A DNA stretch of 64,000 nucleotides from Rubrivivax sp. (GTDB lineage: Bacteria > Pseudomonadota > Gammaproteobacteria > Burkholderiales > Burkholderiaceae_C). Below, piece after piece: positions 41,325 to 52,894 of this stretch; position 1 is the stretch's first letter; each line of letters starts with the position of its first letter. The notes beneath the pieces are model-generated. The model had not been told where the DNA came from and made no database searches. It saw only the letters and a program-made list of their open reading frames with translations. A program made the translations under genes and the position numbers. Where the stretch lies: NCBI GenBank assembly GCA_027491255.1, contig JAIXWM010000138.1, positions 31,650 through 95,649 on the forward strand. The letters run 5' to 3'.

Positions 41325-42257
41325 ATGAGCACGACCCCCTTCGAGAAGACCCCCGGCTGGCTGGACTGGTACGCCGGCCCCAGCAAGCCCCGCTTCGCGC
41401 TGCCGCCGGGCAGCGTGGACGCACACTGCCACGTCTTCGGCCCGGGCGCGGAGTTCCCCTTTGCGCCCGAGCGCAAGTACACGCCCTGCGACGCGAGCAA
41501 GCAGCAGCTGTTCGCGCTGCGCGACCACCTGGGCTTTGCCCGCAACGTGATCGTGCAGGCCACCTGCCACGGCGCCGACAACCGCGCGCTGGTCGACGCC
41601 TGCCTGGCCTCGGGCGGGCGCGCGCGCGGTGTGGCCACGGTGCGGCGCAGCATCGGCGACGCCGAGCTGCAGGCCCTGCACGCGGCCGGCGTGCGCGGCG
41701 TGCGCTTCAACTTCGTCAAGCGCCTGGTGGACTTCACGCCCAAGGACGAGCTGATGGAGATCGCCGGCCGCATCGCGCAGCTCGGCTGGCACGTGGTGAT
41801 CTACTTCGAGGCGGTGGACCTGCCCGAGCTGTGGGACTTCTTCACCGCTCTGCCGACGACGGTGGTGGTGGACCACATGGGCCGCCCCGACGTGCGCAAG
41901 CCGCTGGACGGCCCCGAGTTCGCCCTGTTCCTGCGCTTCATGCGCGAGCACGCCAACGTGTGGAGCAAGGTCAGCTGCCCCGAGCGCCTGAGCGTGGCCG
42001 GCCCGCCGGCGCTGCACGGCGAGCAGGCCGCCTACCGCGACGTCGTCCCCTTCGCCCGCCGCGTGGTCGAGGAGTTCCCCGACCGCGTGCTCTGGGGCAC
42101 CGACTGGCCGCACCCGAACCTGAAGGACCACATGCCCGACGACGGCCTGCTGGTCGACTTCATCCCCCACATCGCCCCCACCGCCGAACTCCAGCGCAAG
42201 CTGCTCGTCGACAACCCGATGCGCTTGTATTGGCCGGAGGAGGCGTCTCCCGCCTGA
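41325..42257 (+). CDS. ligI: 2-pyrone-4,6-dicarboxylate hydrolase
   Basis: The 310-residue product is an amidohydrolase with the N-terminal SVDAHCHVFGPGAEFPF, followed by VVDHMGRPDVRKP and the C-terminal WGTDWPHPNLKDHMPDD, all typical of LigI. It opens 2-pyrone-4,6-dicarboxylate, the product of LigC, to 4-oxalomesaconate. It follows the DUF1932 dehydrogenase by 38 bases and is separated from ligA by a 424-base gap that holds a large inverted repeat. Confidence 0.93.
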   Translation: MSTTPFEKTPGWLDWYAGPSKPRFALPPGSVDAHCHVFGPGAEFPFAPERKYTPCDASKQQLFALRDHLGFARNVIVQATCHGADNRALVDACLASGGRARGVATVRRSIGDAELQALHAAGVRGVRFNFVKRLVDFTPKDELMEIAGRIAQLGWHVVIYFEAVDLPELWDFFTALPTTVVVDHMGRPDVRKPLDGPEFALFLRFMREHANVWSKVSCPERLSVAGPPALHGEQAAYRDVVPFARRVVEEFPDRVLWGTDWPHPNLKDHMPDDGLLVDFIPHIAPTAELQRKLLVDNPMRLYWPEEASPA

Positions 42258-42305
42258 CCTGGACATGCCTGCATCCCGCGATGCCCGGGACGGCGCGGTG
42301 CCCTG

Positions 42306-42540
42306 CTCCGCTCATGTCCCCCGCCGGAGGCCTGCGGCCCCCGGCTCCTCCTTTACTTCGCTGCGCAGGGCACCACACCGTCCCGGGCGGCCAACGGACG
42401 GGTTCGCCACCCATGTAAGCCCGCCATCCAGACGCGGCGCCCCCACCCACGCCAGCCAGCCATCGGGGTGGGGTGACCCCCGCAGCGAAGTAAAGGGGGA
42501 GCCGTCGGCCGCAGGCCGATGGCGGAGGACATGAGCGGAG
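42306..42540. repeat. Large imperfect inverted repeat between ligI and ligA
   Basis: Bases 42306-42365 and 42481-42540 are inverted copies matching at 53 of 60 positions. Each arm includes CTCCGCTCATGTCC at the outer end and CTTTACTTCGCTGCG at the inner end. Similarity seems to extend a little beyond both ends. The 115-base spacer has no gene. It may be a dispersed palindromic element or MITE-like sequence sitting inside the operon, or a large hairpin in its transcript. The rest of the 42258-42681 gap holds nothing else I can name. Confidence 0.8.
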
Positions 42541-42681
42541 GGGGTCACCCCGCCCCGATGGCCCGCGAAGGGCCGGCATGCAAGACGCAGGCAAACAAAT
42601 CCCGGTACGGCGCCAACAGAAGCCGAGGCCAAACTCCTCACGAAAGCCACCCAGTTCCACCGCCACCCCCAAGAGGCTGAC

Positions 42682-43122
42682 ATGGCCCTCCAAAAACCCT
42701 ACCTCGACATCCCCGGCACCACCATCTTCGATGCCGAGCAGTCCCGCAAGGGCTACCACCTGAACCAGTTCTGCATGAGCCTGATGAAGGCCGACAACCG
42801 CAAGGCCTTCCTGGCCGACCCGCGGGCCTACCTCGACCAATGGCCGATGACTGAGGCGCAGAAGCAGGCCGTGCTCGCGCGCGACCTGAATCGCTGCATC
42901 GCCGAAGGCGGCAACATCTACTTCCTGGCCAAGATCGGCGCCACCTACGGCAAGAGCTTCCAGCAGATGGCCGGCAGCATGACCGGCATGACCGAGGAGG
43001 AGTACCGCGACATGATGATCTCCGGCGGCCGCAGCGTCGAAGGCAACCGCCATCGGGGCGAGGACGGCAGCGCGCAGCCGCACCGCCAGCCCCAGGGCAG
43101 CAGCAAGATCGCGGGGTTCTGA
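42682..43122 (+). CDS. ligA: Protocatechuate 4,5-dioxygenase alpha subunit
   Basis: The 146-residue product is the small LigA-type subunit (GTTIFDAEQSRKGYHLNQFC, then ADPRAYLDQWPMTEAQKQAV and GGNIYFLAKIGATYGKSFQQ). It caps the active site of LigB, which carries the iron. A His/Arg/Gln-rich tail follows residue 118. The gene is three bases from ligB. An AGAGG sits before the ATG. The long gap upstream may hold its own promoter. Confidence 0.95.
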   Translation: MALQKPYLDIPGTTIFDAEQSRKGYHLNQFCMSLMKADNRKAFLADPRAYLDQWPMTEAQKQAVLARDLNRCIAEGGNIYFLAKIGATYGKSFQQMAGSMTGMTEEEYRDMMISGGRSVEGNRHRGEDGSAQPHRQPQGSSKIAGF

Positions 43123-43125
43123 GCC

Positions 43126-43989
43126 ATGGCCCGCATCACCGCCTCCGTCTACACCAGCCACGTGCCGGCCATCGGTGCCGCGCTCGATCTCGGCAAGAGC
43201 CACGAGCCCTACTGGCAGAAGGTCTTCTCGGGCTACGAGTTCAGCCAGCAGTGGCTGCGCGAGCACCGCCCCGACGTCATCTTCCTCGTCTTCAACGACC
43301 ACGCCACCGCCTTCAGCCTGGAGATGATCCCCACCTTCGCCATCGGCACCGCGGCGCAGTACCAGCCGGCCGACGAGGGCTGGGGCCCGCGGCCGGTGCC
43401 GGTGGTGCAGGGGCACCCGGAACTGGCCGCGCACATCGCGCAGAGCGTGATCCAGGACGACTTCGACCTCACCCTCGTCAACCGCATGGACGTCGACCAC
43501 GGCCTGACCGTGCCGCTGAGCCTGATGTGCGGCGCGCAGGATCCGAAGACCGGCGCCTGGCCCTGCCCGGTGATCCCGTTCGCCGTCAACGTCGTGCAGT
43601 ACCCGGTGCCCTCGGGGCGGCGCTGCTTTGCGCTCGGCCAGGCCATCCGGCGGGCCGTCGAATCGTTCGACGAGCCGCTGAACGTGCAGATCTGGGGCAC
43701 CGGCGGCATGAGCCACCAGCTGCAGGGCCCGCGCGCCGGCCTGATCAACCGCGAGTGGGACAACCGCTTCCTCGACCGCCTGGTCGAAGACCCCGCCGGG
43801 CTGGCGCAGATGCCGCACATCGACTACGTGCGCGAAGCCGGCAGCGAGGGCATCGAGCTCGTGATGTGGCTGATCGCGCGCGGCGCGATGGCCGACGTGG
43901 CCGGCGGGCCCAAGCCGCGGGTCGCGCACCGCTTCTACCATGTGCCGGCGTCGAACACCGCCGTCGGCCACCTGATCCTGGAGAACTGA
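43126..43989 (+). CDS. ligB: Protocatechuate 4,5-dioxygenase beta subunit
   Basis: The 287-residue product is the catalytic extradiol dioxygenase subunit. Iron ligands are His12 (VYTSHVPAIG), His59 (VFNDHATAF) and a late Glu in GSEGIELVMW. The catalytic His lies in GTGGMSHQLQG. It opens the ring of protocatechuate to 4-carboxy-2-hydroxymuconate-6-semialdehyde in the cytoplasm. It sits three bases after ligA and two before ligC. Confidence 0.95.
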   Translation: MARITASVYTSHVPAIGAALDLGKSHEPYWQKVFSGYEFSQQWLREHRPDVIFLVFNDHATAFSLEMIPTFAIGTAAQYQPADEGWGPRPVPVVQGHPELAAHIAQSVIQDDFDLTLVNRMDVDHGLTVPLSLMCGAQDPKTGAWPCPVIPFAVNVVQYPVPSGRRCFALGQAIRRAVESFDEPLNVQIWGTGGMSHQLQGPRAGLINREWDNRFLDRLVEDPAGLAQMPHIDYVREAGSEGIELVMWLIARGAMADVAGGPKPRVAHRFYHVPASNTAVGHLILEN

Positions 43990-43991
43990 AC

Positions 43992-44942
43992 ATGACGATC
44001 AAGGTCGCCCTCGCCGGTGCCGGCGCCTTCGGCATCAAGCACCTGGACGGCATCCGCAACATCGCCGGTGTCGAAGTCGTCTCGCTCGTCGGCCGTGAAT
44101 TCGGCAAGACGAAGGAGGTGGCCGACAAGTACGGCATCCCCCACGTCACGACCGAGCTGGCCGACAGCCTGGCCATCCGCGAGGTCGATGCGGTGATCCT
44201 GTGCACGCCCACGCAGATGCACGCGGCGCAGTCCATCGCCTGCCTCGAGGCCGGCAAGCACGTGCAGGTGGAGATCCCGCTGTGCGACGTGCTGAAGGAC
44301 GGCCGTGCCGTCGTCGAGCTGCAGAAGCAGACCGGCAAGGTCGCGATGTGCGGCCACACCCGGCGCTTCAACCCCAGCCACCAGTGGGTGCGCCGCCGCA
44401 TCGTGGCCGGCGAGTTCAACATCCAGCAGATGGACGTGCAGACCTTCTTCTTCCGGCGCACGAACATGAACGCGCTCGGCCAGCCGCGCAGCTGGACCGA
44501 CCATCTGCTGTGGCACCACGCCGCGCACACCGTGGACCTGTTCGCCTACCAGGCGCGCAGCCCGATCGTGAAGGCGAACGCGATCCAGGGCCCGATCCAC
44601 CCGGCGCTGGGCATCGCGATGGACATGAGCATCCAGCTCCAGGCCGCCAACGGCGCGATCTGCACGCTGAGCCTGTCGTTCAACAACGACGGGCCGCTGG
44701 GCACCTTCTTCCGCTACATCGGCGACACCGGCACCTACATCGCGCGCTACGACGACCTCGTCAACGGCAAGGAGGAGAAGATCGACGTGTCGAAGGTCGA
44801 CGTCTCGATGAACGGCATCGAGCTGCAGGACCGCGAGTTCTTCGCCGCCATCCGCGAAGGCCGCGAGCCCAATGCCAGCGTAGCGCAGGTGTTGCCGTGC
44901 TACGAGGTGCTGCACGCGCTGGAGCAGCAGCTGGCCGCTTGA
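43992..44942 (+). CDS. ligC: 4-carboxy-2-hydroxymuconate-6-semialdehyde dehydrogenase
   Basis: The 316-residue product is of the Gfo/Idh/MocA type, with KVALAGAGAFGIKHLDGIRN at the cofactor site, VEIPLCDVLKDG in the position of the EKP motif, and WHHAAHTVDLFAYQ near the substrate. LigC oxidises the ring-cleavage product, as its cyclic hemiacetal, to 2-pyrone-4,6-dicarboxylate for LigI. It ends the gene run. A stem CTGCGCCC / GGGCGCAG at 44951-44982 lies just after it. Confidence 0.93.
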   Translation: MTIKVALAGAGAFGIKHLDGIRNIAGVEVVSLVGREFGKTKEVADKYGIPHVTTELADSLAIREVDAVILCTPTQMHAAQSIACLEAGKHVQVEIPLCDVLKDGRAVVELQKQTGKVAMCGHTRRFNPSHQWVRRRIVAGEFNIQQMDVQTFFFRRTNMNALGQPRSWTDHLLWHHAAHTVDLFAYQARSPIVKANAIQGPIHPALGIAMDMSIQLQAANGAICTLSLSFNNDGPLGTFFRYIGDTGTYIARYDDLVNGKEEKIDVSKVDVSMNGIELQDREFFAAIREGREPNASVAQVLPCYEVLHALEQQLAA

Positions 44943-45010
44943 CGGGCCCGCTGCGCCCGACCTGCCGGCCCCGGGGGCGCAGGGAAGGGCGCGCGGGTGA
45001 GAATGCAGCG

Positions 45011-46009
45011 ATGAAGACACGTCGCATCGGCCCGTTTGAAGTCGCCCCCATCGGCCTGGGGTGCATGAACCTGAGTCACGCCTACGGCGTGCCGCCCACG
45101 CCCGAGCAGGGTGAGCGTGTGCTCCTCGCAGCGCTGGAGCAAGGGGTGACGCTGTTCGACACCGCGGCGCTGTATGGCTTCGGTGCGAACGAGACGCTCG
45201 TCGGGCGCGTGCTCGGGCCCCAGCGCCAGCGCATCACGCTCGCCACCAAGGGCGGCATGGCGGGGGTGCAGTTTCCCGACGGCATCAAGCGCGTCATCGA
45301 CGGCCGGCCCGAGACGATCCAGCGCAACTGCGAGGACAGCCTCAGGCGCCTGGGTACCGACGTCATCGACCTGTACTACCTGCACCGCTGGGACAAGAAG
45401 GTGCCGATCGAGGACTCGGTCGGCGCCATGGCCCGCCTCGTCGAGCAGGGCAAGGTGCGCACGCTCGGGCTGAGCGAGGTCTCGGCGGCGACGCTGAGAC
45501 GCGCGCACGCGGTGCACCCGATCGCCGCCGTGCAGACCGAGTATTCGCTGTGGACCCGCAACCCCGAGATTGCGGTGCTGCAGGCCTGCCGCGAGGTCGG
45601 TGCCGCCTTCGTCGCCTTCAGCCCGGTGGCGCGTGCCTTCCTGACGGGGACCTTGCGTGGTGTCGCCGATCTGCACGAGAAGGACATCCGCCGGTCGATG
45701 CCCCGCTTCGAGGCCTCGCACTACGCCCGCAACGTCGAACTCCTGCCGGCTTACGAGGCGCTGGCGGCCGAGGCCGGCTGCACGCCGGCGCAACTGGCAC
45801 TGGCCTGGTTGCTCGCGCAGGGCGAGGACGTGGTCCCGATTCCCGGCACCACCAGCCTCGAGCACCTGCGTGAAGACCTCGCCGCCTGGGACCTGCGGCT
45901 GCCGCCGCACATCCTCGAGCGGGCCGGGGCGATGATCAACCAGTCGACGGTCAGCGGCTCGCGCTACAGCGCGCAGGCCGCTTCGGAGGTCGACACCGAG
46001 GTGTTCTGA
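45011..46009 (+). CDS. Aldo/keto reductase
   Basis: The 332-residue product has the tetrad at Asp50 and Tyr55 (LFDTAALYG), Lys in TLATKGGMA, and His in LYYLHRWD. The pattern is close to the AKR family of YajO/YghZ/PdxI-like oxidoreductases acting on small aldehydes or ketones with NADPH. It starts 68 bases after ligC. Whether it belongs to the protocatechuate operon is unclear, since a hairpin lies between. It converges with lon. Confidence 0.82.
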   Translation: MKTRRIGPFEVAPIGLGCMNLSHAYGVPPTPEQGERVLLAALEQGVTLFDTAALYGFGANETLVGRVLGPQRQRITLATKGGMAGVQFPDGIKRVIDGRPETIQRNCEDSLRRLGTDVIDLYYLHRWDKKVPIEDSVGAMARLVEQGKVRTLGLSEVSAATLRRAHAVHPIAAVQTEYSLWTRNPEIAVLQACREVGAAFVAFSPVARAFLTGTLRGVADLHEKDIRRSMPRFEASHYARNVELLPAYEALAAEAGCTPAQLALAWLLAQGEDVVPIPGTTSLEHLREDLAAWDLRLPPHILERAGAMINQSTVSGSRYSAQAASEVDTEVF

Positions 46010-46066
46010 ACGTTCTCCGGGGGTCCGGGAAGCCCGGCGCGGCCCTGCGGACCTCCGTGAACTCGC

Positions 46067-48466
<2,400 letters not shown>

Positions 48467-48635
48467 GCAGGCTCCAGGAACCTGCGCAGACTAGGTTCGG
48501 CCGTGACGATGCCGCTTGAGGGCGCGCAACGGGCCCGGTGCTCGGCCTGCCCGGTCGTGCGCTCAGCCCGGGCGGCTGAGGCAGGCACGAAGTATGCTGT
48601 GGTCTTCCTGTGCCAGACACCGCAACGAGTTCACC

Positions 48636-50024
48636 ATGCAGACCCCCGCTTCGATCTTCAAGGCCTACGACATCCGTGGCGTCGTCGGCCAGACTCTGGA
48701 CGAACGTCTGGCCGAGCACCTCGGCCGCGCCTTCGGCACCGAGGCCCGGGCGGCGGGCGAGAAGGCGGTGGTGGTGGGGCGCGACGGCCGCCTGTCGGGC
48801 CCGGGCCTGGCGGGGGCGCTGATGCGTGGCCTGGCGTCCACGGGCCTGGACGTCGTCGACCTCGGCGCGGTGACGACGCCGATGCTCTATTACGTGGCCG
48901 CCACCCGCGGCGCGCATGGATGCCGTTCCGGCATTCAAGTCACCGGCAGCCACAACCCGAAGGACTACAACGGCTTCAAGATGGTGCTGGCCGGGCGCGC
49001 CATCTACGGCGAGGACATCCAGGGCCTGCGCCGGCGCATCGAGGCCGAGGACTACACCCGCGGCCGTGGCCGCACGGCGGCGATGGACGTGCGCGCCGAG
49101 TACACGCAGCGCATCGCCGGCGATTGCAGGCTGGCGCGGCCCATGAAGATCGTCGTCGATTCGGGCAACGGCATCCCCGGCGCCACCTCGCCCGGCGTGC
49201 TGCGCGCGCTGGGCTGCGAGGTGCGCGAGCTGTACTCCGAGGTCGACGGCGACTTCCCGAACCACCACCCGGACCCGAGCAAGCCCGAGAACCTCGCCGA
49301 CCTGATCCATGCCGTGAAGACGAGCGACGCCGAGCTCGGCATCGCCTTCGACGGCGACGGCGACCGCCTGGGTCTGGTGACGAAGGAGGGCAACATCATC
49401 TACCCGGACCGTCAGCTGATGCTGCTGGCCACCGACGTGCTGCAGCGCCACCCCGGCGCGACCGTGATCTACGACGTCAAGTGCAGCCAGCGTCTGGCGC
49501 CGGCCATCCGCGCGGCCGGCGGCGTGCCGATGATGTGGAAGACCGGCCACTCGCTCATCAAGGCCAAGATGAAGGAGCTGGGCACGCCGATCGCCGGCGA
49601 GATGAGCGGCCACATCTTCTTCGGTGAACGCTGGTACGGTTTCGACGACGCCACGTATTGCGCGGCGCGCGTGCTGGAGATCCTGTCTCGCAGCCGCCAC
49701 CCGAGCCGGGTCCTGAACGCGCTGCCGACGAGCCACTCCACGCCCGAGCTGAACGTGCCGTGCGCCGAGGGCGAGCCGCGGCGGGTCGTCGAGGCGCTGC
49801 AGCAGCAGGCCCGCTTTCCCGGGGCCGAGGTCTCGACGATCGACGGCGTGCGCGCCGACTACCCCGACGGCTTCGGCCTCATCCGGGCATCGAACACGAC
49901 GCCGGTGCTGGTGCTGCGTTTCGAGGGCCACAACCGGCGCGCCCTCGCCCGCATCGAGCGCGATTTCATGGCGGCGCTGCGGGCAGTCAAGCCTGACGCG
50001 CAGATCGCGACGGCGGCGCACTGA
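48636..50024 (+). CDS. Phosphomannomutase/phosphoglucomutase
   Basis: The 462-residue product is an AlgC/ManB-type alpha-D-phosphohexomutase. The phosphoserine is Ser105 in IQVTGSHNPKDYNGFK, the metal loop AFDGDGDRLGL is near residue 238, the sugar-binding loop is GEMSGHIFF, and the phosphate-binding loop is RASNTTPVLVLRF. It interconverts mannose- or glucose-1- and 6-phosphates and supplies nucleotide sugars for LPS and capsule. The waaA genes and the sugar cluster lie downstream, on opposite and same strands respectively. Confidence 0.92.
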   Translation: MQTPASIFKAYDIRGVVGQTLDERLAEHLGRAFGTEARAAGEKAVVVGRDGRLSGPGLAGALMRGLASTGLDVVDLGAVTTPMLYYVAATRGAHGCRSGIQVTGSHNPKDYNGFKMVLAGRAIYGEDIQGLRRRIEAEDYTRGRGRTAAMDVRAEYTQRIAGDCRLARPMKIVVDSGNGIPGATSPGVLRALGCEVRELYSEVDGDFPNHHPDPSKPENLADLIHAVKTSDAELGIAFDGDGDRLGLVTKEGNIIYPDRQLMLLATDVLQRHPGATVIYDVKCSQRLAPAIRAAGGVPMMWKTGHSLIKAKMKELGTPIAGEMSGHIFFGERWYGFDDATYCAARVLEILSRSRHPSRVLNALPTSHSTPELNVPCAEGEPRRVVEALQQQARFPGAEVSTIDGVRADYPDGFGLIRASNTTPVLVLRFEGHNRRALARIERDFMAALRAVKPDAQIATAAH

Positions 50025-50050
50025 ACGGCCTCGACCACGCTGGAGGCGTT

Positions 50051-50112
50051 GCGAACCCTCGCCTTGGCACCGGCCGTGGCTGCGGTTCGCCTCTGGCCAT
50101 CGCGGCCGATGG
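50051..50112. terminator. Hairpin region between convergent phosphomannomutase and waaA genes
   Basis: Two stems can be read: GCGAACC / GGTTCGC (50051-50057 with 50084-50090), and CCATCG / CGATGG around CGGC (50097-50112). No T tract follows, so this is a probable, not certain, bidirectional terminator. Confidence 0.35.
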
Positions 50113-50130
50113 CGGGGAGCGCAGGCAGGT

Positions 50131-51429
50131 TCAGGCGCTCGTTCCCGACTCCACCATGTGCTGCAGGGCCTGCACCAGCGCCAGGGCCTCGCGGCGCAGC
50201 GGCGCCCTGGACCAGCGCGCGGCAGTCTCCCCGCGGCCGGCCTGCCAGGCAGCAGCCACCGCGGCCTCCAGGGCGGCGGGATCTCCGGCGCGCAGCGCAA
50301 GGCCTTCGGCTGCCAGAGCCTCGTAGCTCTCCGTGAAGTTGCGCACGTCGGCCCCATGCAGCACTGCGCAGCCCAGCGCCAGCGGCTCGAAGGGGTTGTG
50401 GCCCCCCACCGGCGCCACGGATCCGCCGACGAAGGCCACACCGGCGAGCCGGTACCACAGTCCCATCTCGCCGATCGTGTCCGCAACATAGACCTCGGTG
50501 CTGCTCTCGGGTGTCTCGCCCGCCGAGCGTCGGCGCGTCGAAACACTCGGGGCGAGTGCGGCCACCTCGGCGCCCCGTGCGGGCAGTCGCGGAGCGAGCA
50601 CGAGCAGGGCCTGCGGGTGCGTGCGGCGCAGCCGCTCGTGCGCGGCGAGCAGCAGGGTCTCTTCGCCGGGGTGCGTGGACGCGCCGAGCCAGACCGGCCG
50701 GTGCCCGACGAGGGCGCGCCAGCGTGCCAGTTCGGCGTCGTCGCAGGGCAGGGGTCGCGCCAGCGCCTTGACGGTGGCAGCGACTCGCACGCGCTGCGCC
50801 GGGGCGCCCAGCGCGACGAGGGCCTGCGCCGAGTCATCGTTCTGCGCCCACAGCGCGTCGTAGCGGCGCAGCAGGGCCGCGTAGAAGGGGCGCAGACGCT
50901 GCCGTGCCGGCAGTGACGACGGCTCGACGCGCGCGTTGACCAGCGCCATCGGCACCCCGCGGCGCGCCGTCTGCGCCACCAGCACGGGCCACAGGTCCAT
51001 CTCGCACCAGACAGCCAGGCTCGGGTGCCAGTGTTCGAGGAAGCGGGCGACGGTCGCCGGGGTGTCGATGGGCGCGAACTGGTGCAGGCAGCGCGGTGGC
51101 AAGCCCCGCGACAGGGCCTGGCCCGACGTGCGGGCGCTCGAGGTCACCAGGAAATGGTGCGAGGGCAGGCGCTCTGCGAGCGCGGCGAACAGGCCCACCA
51201 GGGCCTGCGCTTCGCCGACGCCCACCGCATGGCCCCACACCAGCGGCCCGGGGGGCCGGTCCGCGGGGGCCTGCACGAGCTTCTGCGCGATGCTGACGGC
51301 GCTTTCCTTGCCGCGCGCCAGGCGGCGCCGGAGCTGCCACTGCCAGACGGGGGCGAGCATCGCGAGCAGGAAACGCGCCGCCGCGAGCACGGCGCGATCG
51401 GCGCGTGTGGGGGCGCGAAAGGCGCTCAT
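50131..51429 (-). CDS. waaA: 3-deoxy-D-manno-octulosonic acid transferase, first paralogue
   Basis: The 432-residue product has a membrane-anchoring N-terminus followed by the GT30 domain. It keeps the catalytic Glu in GHAVGVGEAQALVG, the EMDLWPVLVA motif, and the C-terminal VGGSVAPVGGHNPFEPLALG phosphate-binding region. WaaA adds Kdo from CMP-Kdo to lipid A on the cytoplasmic face. A second, similar gene lies 64 bases upstream. This copy has the less typical V-G-E core in place of the usual S-x-GE and could be the specialised one. Confidence 0.8.
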   Translation of the reverse strand: MSAFRAPTRADRAVLAAARFLLAMLAPVWQWQLRRRLARGKESAVSIAQKLVQAPADRPPGPLVWGHAVGVGEAQALVGLFAALAERLPSHHFLVTSSARTSGQALSRGLPPRCLHQFAPIDTPATVARFLEHWHPSLAVWCEMDLWPVLVAQTARRGVPMALVNARVEPSSLPARQRLRPFYAALLRRYDALWAQNDDSAQALVALGAPAQRVRVAATVKALARPLPCDDAELARWRALVGHRPVWLGASTHPGEETLLLAAHERLRRTHPQALLVLAPRLPARGAEVAALAPSVSTRRRSAGETPESSTEVYVADTIGEMGLWYRLAGVAFVGGSVAPVGGHNPFEPLALGCAVLHGADVRNFTESYEALAAEGLALRAGDPAALEAAVAAAWQAGRGETAARWSRAPLRREALALVQALQHMVESGTSA

Positions 51430-51493
51430 GAATCTGTCATGTCCCGGTCATCGGACACCTGGCCGGACTGCTGGCTTCGAGGTGGGTGCCGTC

Positions 51494-52894
51494 TCACGCC
51501 GGCATCCAGTGTCGCAGCACCGCGAGGTGCCTCGCGGCGGCGCCGCGGTGGGCCTGGCAAAAGGCGGCGGCGGCCTGCCGTGCTGACTCGGCCTGGGATC
51601 CGCCGCCCAGCAGTTCGAGCACACGCTCGACCAGGGCCTGCGGGCTCGCCTCCTGGTGGAGCACGCCGGCCTGCAGCGCTTCGACGGCGGGGAATTCGAT
51701 GGTCCAGGTGACCGGCCCGACGACCACCGGCTTGCCGAGTGCGAGCGGTTCGATCACGTTGTGGGAGCCCGCGGGCAGGAAGGAACTGCCCACGGCCACC
51801 GCGTCGGCGAGGGCCAGGTAGAAGAACATCTCTCCCAAGGAGTCGCCCAGCAGCAGCTCGGGCGGACCCGGCTCGGCGCCGGCGTCCATCGCATCGCCCC
51901 TCCTGTCCTGCGCCACCTGCGGCCGTGGCAGGGCCTGCAGGTGCTCGTCGAGACAGCGGCTTCGGCGCAGGAAGCGCCAGCCGCGGGCTTCCAAGGCCTG
52001 CGCGAGGGCGTCGAAACGCTGCGGGCTGCGGGGCACGAGGACGAACAGCGGCGCCGGGCGACCGCTGTCGCGGCTGCGCTCGCGCAGCGCCTGGAGGGCG
52101 TCGAGCCAGAGGGACTCCTCGCCCTGCACGGCGCTCGCCACGGCGAACACCGGCCTGCTGCCGGGCTCGAGCCCCCACCGGGCCGCGAGCCCGGCGGCGG
52201 CGCGGACCTGCGCCTGCGGCAGCGGCACGTCGAAGCGCGTCTCGCCGGCCACCACCACCTCGGCGCTGCCCGCAGCCTGGAACCGGGCCGCATGGCGTTC
52301 GGATTTCGCGAGCACGAGGTCGTAAATGGCGAACAGGCGGTGCCGAAAGCCCCAGAGTTTCTGGTCGCGCTGCAGGCTGCGCTCGGAGTACTGGGCGTTG
52401 ACCATGGCCAGCGGCAGGCCCGCGCGGCGGGCCCGCACGAGCAGGACAGGCCAGCTGTCGTTTTCCACCATGACGGCACACCGCGGGCCGGTGCGGGCGA
52501 TGAAGCGGTCGACGCACCCCCCCAGCTCCAGCGGCGCATAGGCCACATCCAGACGTGCGCGGCAGACCTCTTCGCCCGCGAGCTGGCCCGCCGCCGCCCG
52601 GCCCGCGGGTGTCAGCGTGGTCAGGCGGACGGGGAACCCCGCTGCGCAGAGGGCGCGGATGAGCGGCGCGGCGCCGCGCAACTCGCCCAGCGACGCCGTG
52701 TGTACCCACACCGGGCGGTCCTGGCGCGCAGGCACGGCGCCCAGACGTTCGCCCAGGTGCTGCCGGTACGCGGGTTCCCGGCGGCCTCGTCGCCACAGCC
52801 AGGCCAGCGCTGCAGGCAGGCCGAGCACCCATGCGGCCCGGTAGGTGTGGTAGATCAGCCACCAGACGAGGCCGGGTTCGAAGCGGTGTTGCAA
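51494..52894 (-). CDS. waaA: 3-deoxy-D-manno-octulosonic acid transferase, second paralogue
   Basis: I place the start at TTG 52894, giving 466 residues, because the N-terminal anchor (LVWWLIYHTYRAAWVLGLP) begins just after it; ATG 52996 would add 34 residues of unlikely sequence. The GT30 features are clear: GRREPAYRQHLGERLG, the catalytic Glu in VHTASLGELRGAAPL, ENDSWPVLLV, and SSFLPAGSHNVIEPLALG. It has a Gly/Asp-rich insert near residue 335. This copy looks like the canonical Kdo transferase. Two adjacent paralogues could add Kdo residues in turn or act on different acceptors. Confidence 0.83.
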   Translation of the reverse strand: MQHRFEPGLVWWLIYHTYRAAWVLGLPAALAWLWRRGRREPAYRQHLGERLGAVPARQDRPVWVHTASLGELRGAAPLIRALCAAGFPVRLTTLTPAGRAAAGQLAGEEVCRARLDVAYAPLELGGCVDRFIARTGPRCAVMVENDSWPVLLVRARRAGLPLAMVNAQYSERSLQRDQKLWGFRHRLFAIYDLVLAKSERHAARFQAAGSAEVVVAGETRFDVPLPQAQVRAAAGLAARWGLEPGSRPVFAVASAVQGEESLWLDALQALRERSRDSGRPAPLFVLVPRSPQRFDALAQALEARGWRFLRRSRCLDEHLQALPRPQVAQDRRGDAMDAGAEPGPPELLLGDSLGEMFFYLALADAVAVGSSFLPAGSHNVIEPLALGKPVVVGPVTWTIEFPAVEALQAGVLHQEASPQALVERVLELLGGGSQAESARQAAAAFCQAHRGAAARHLAVLRHWMPA

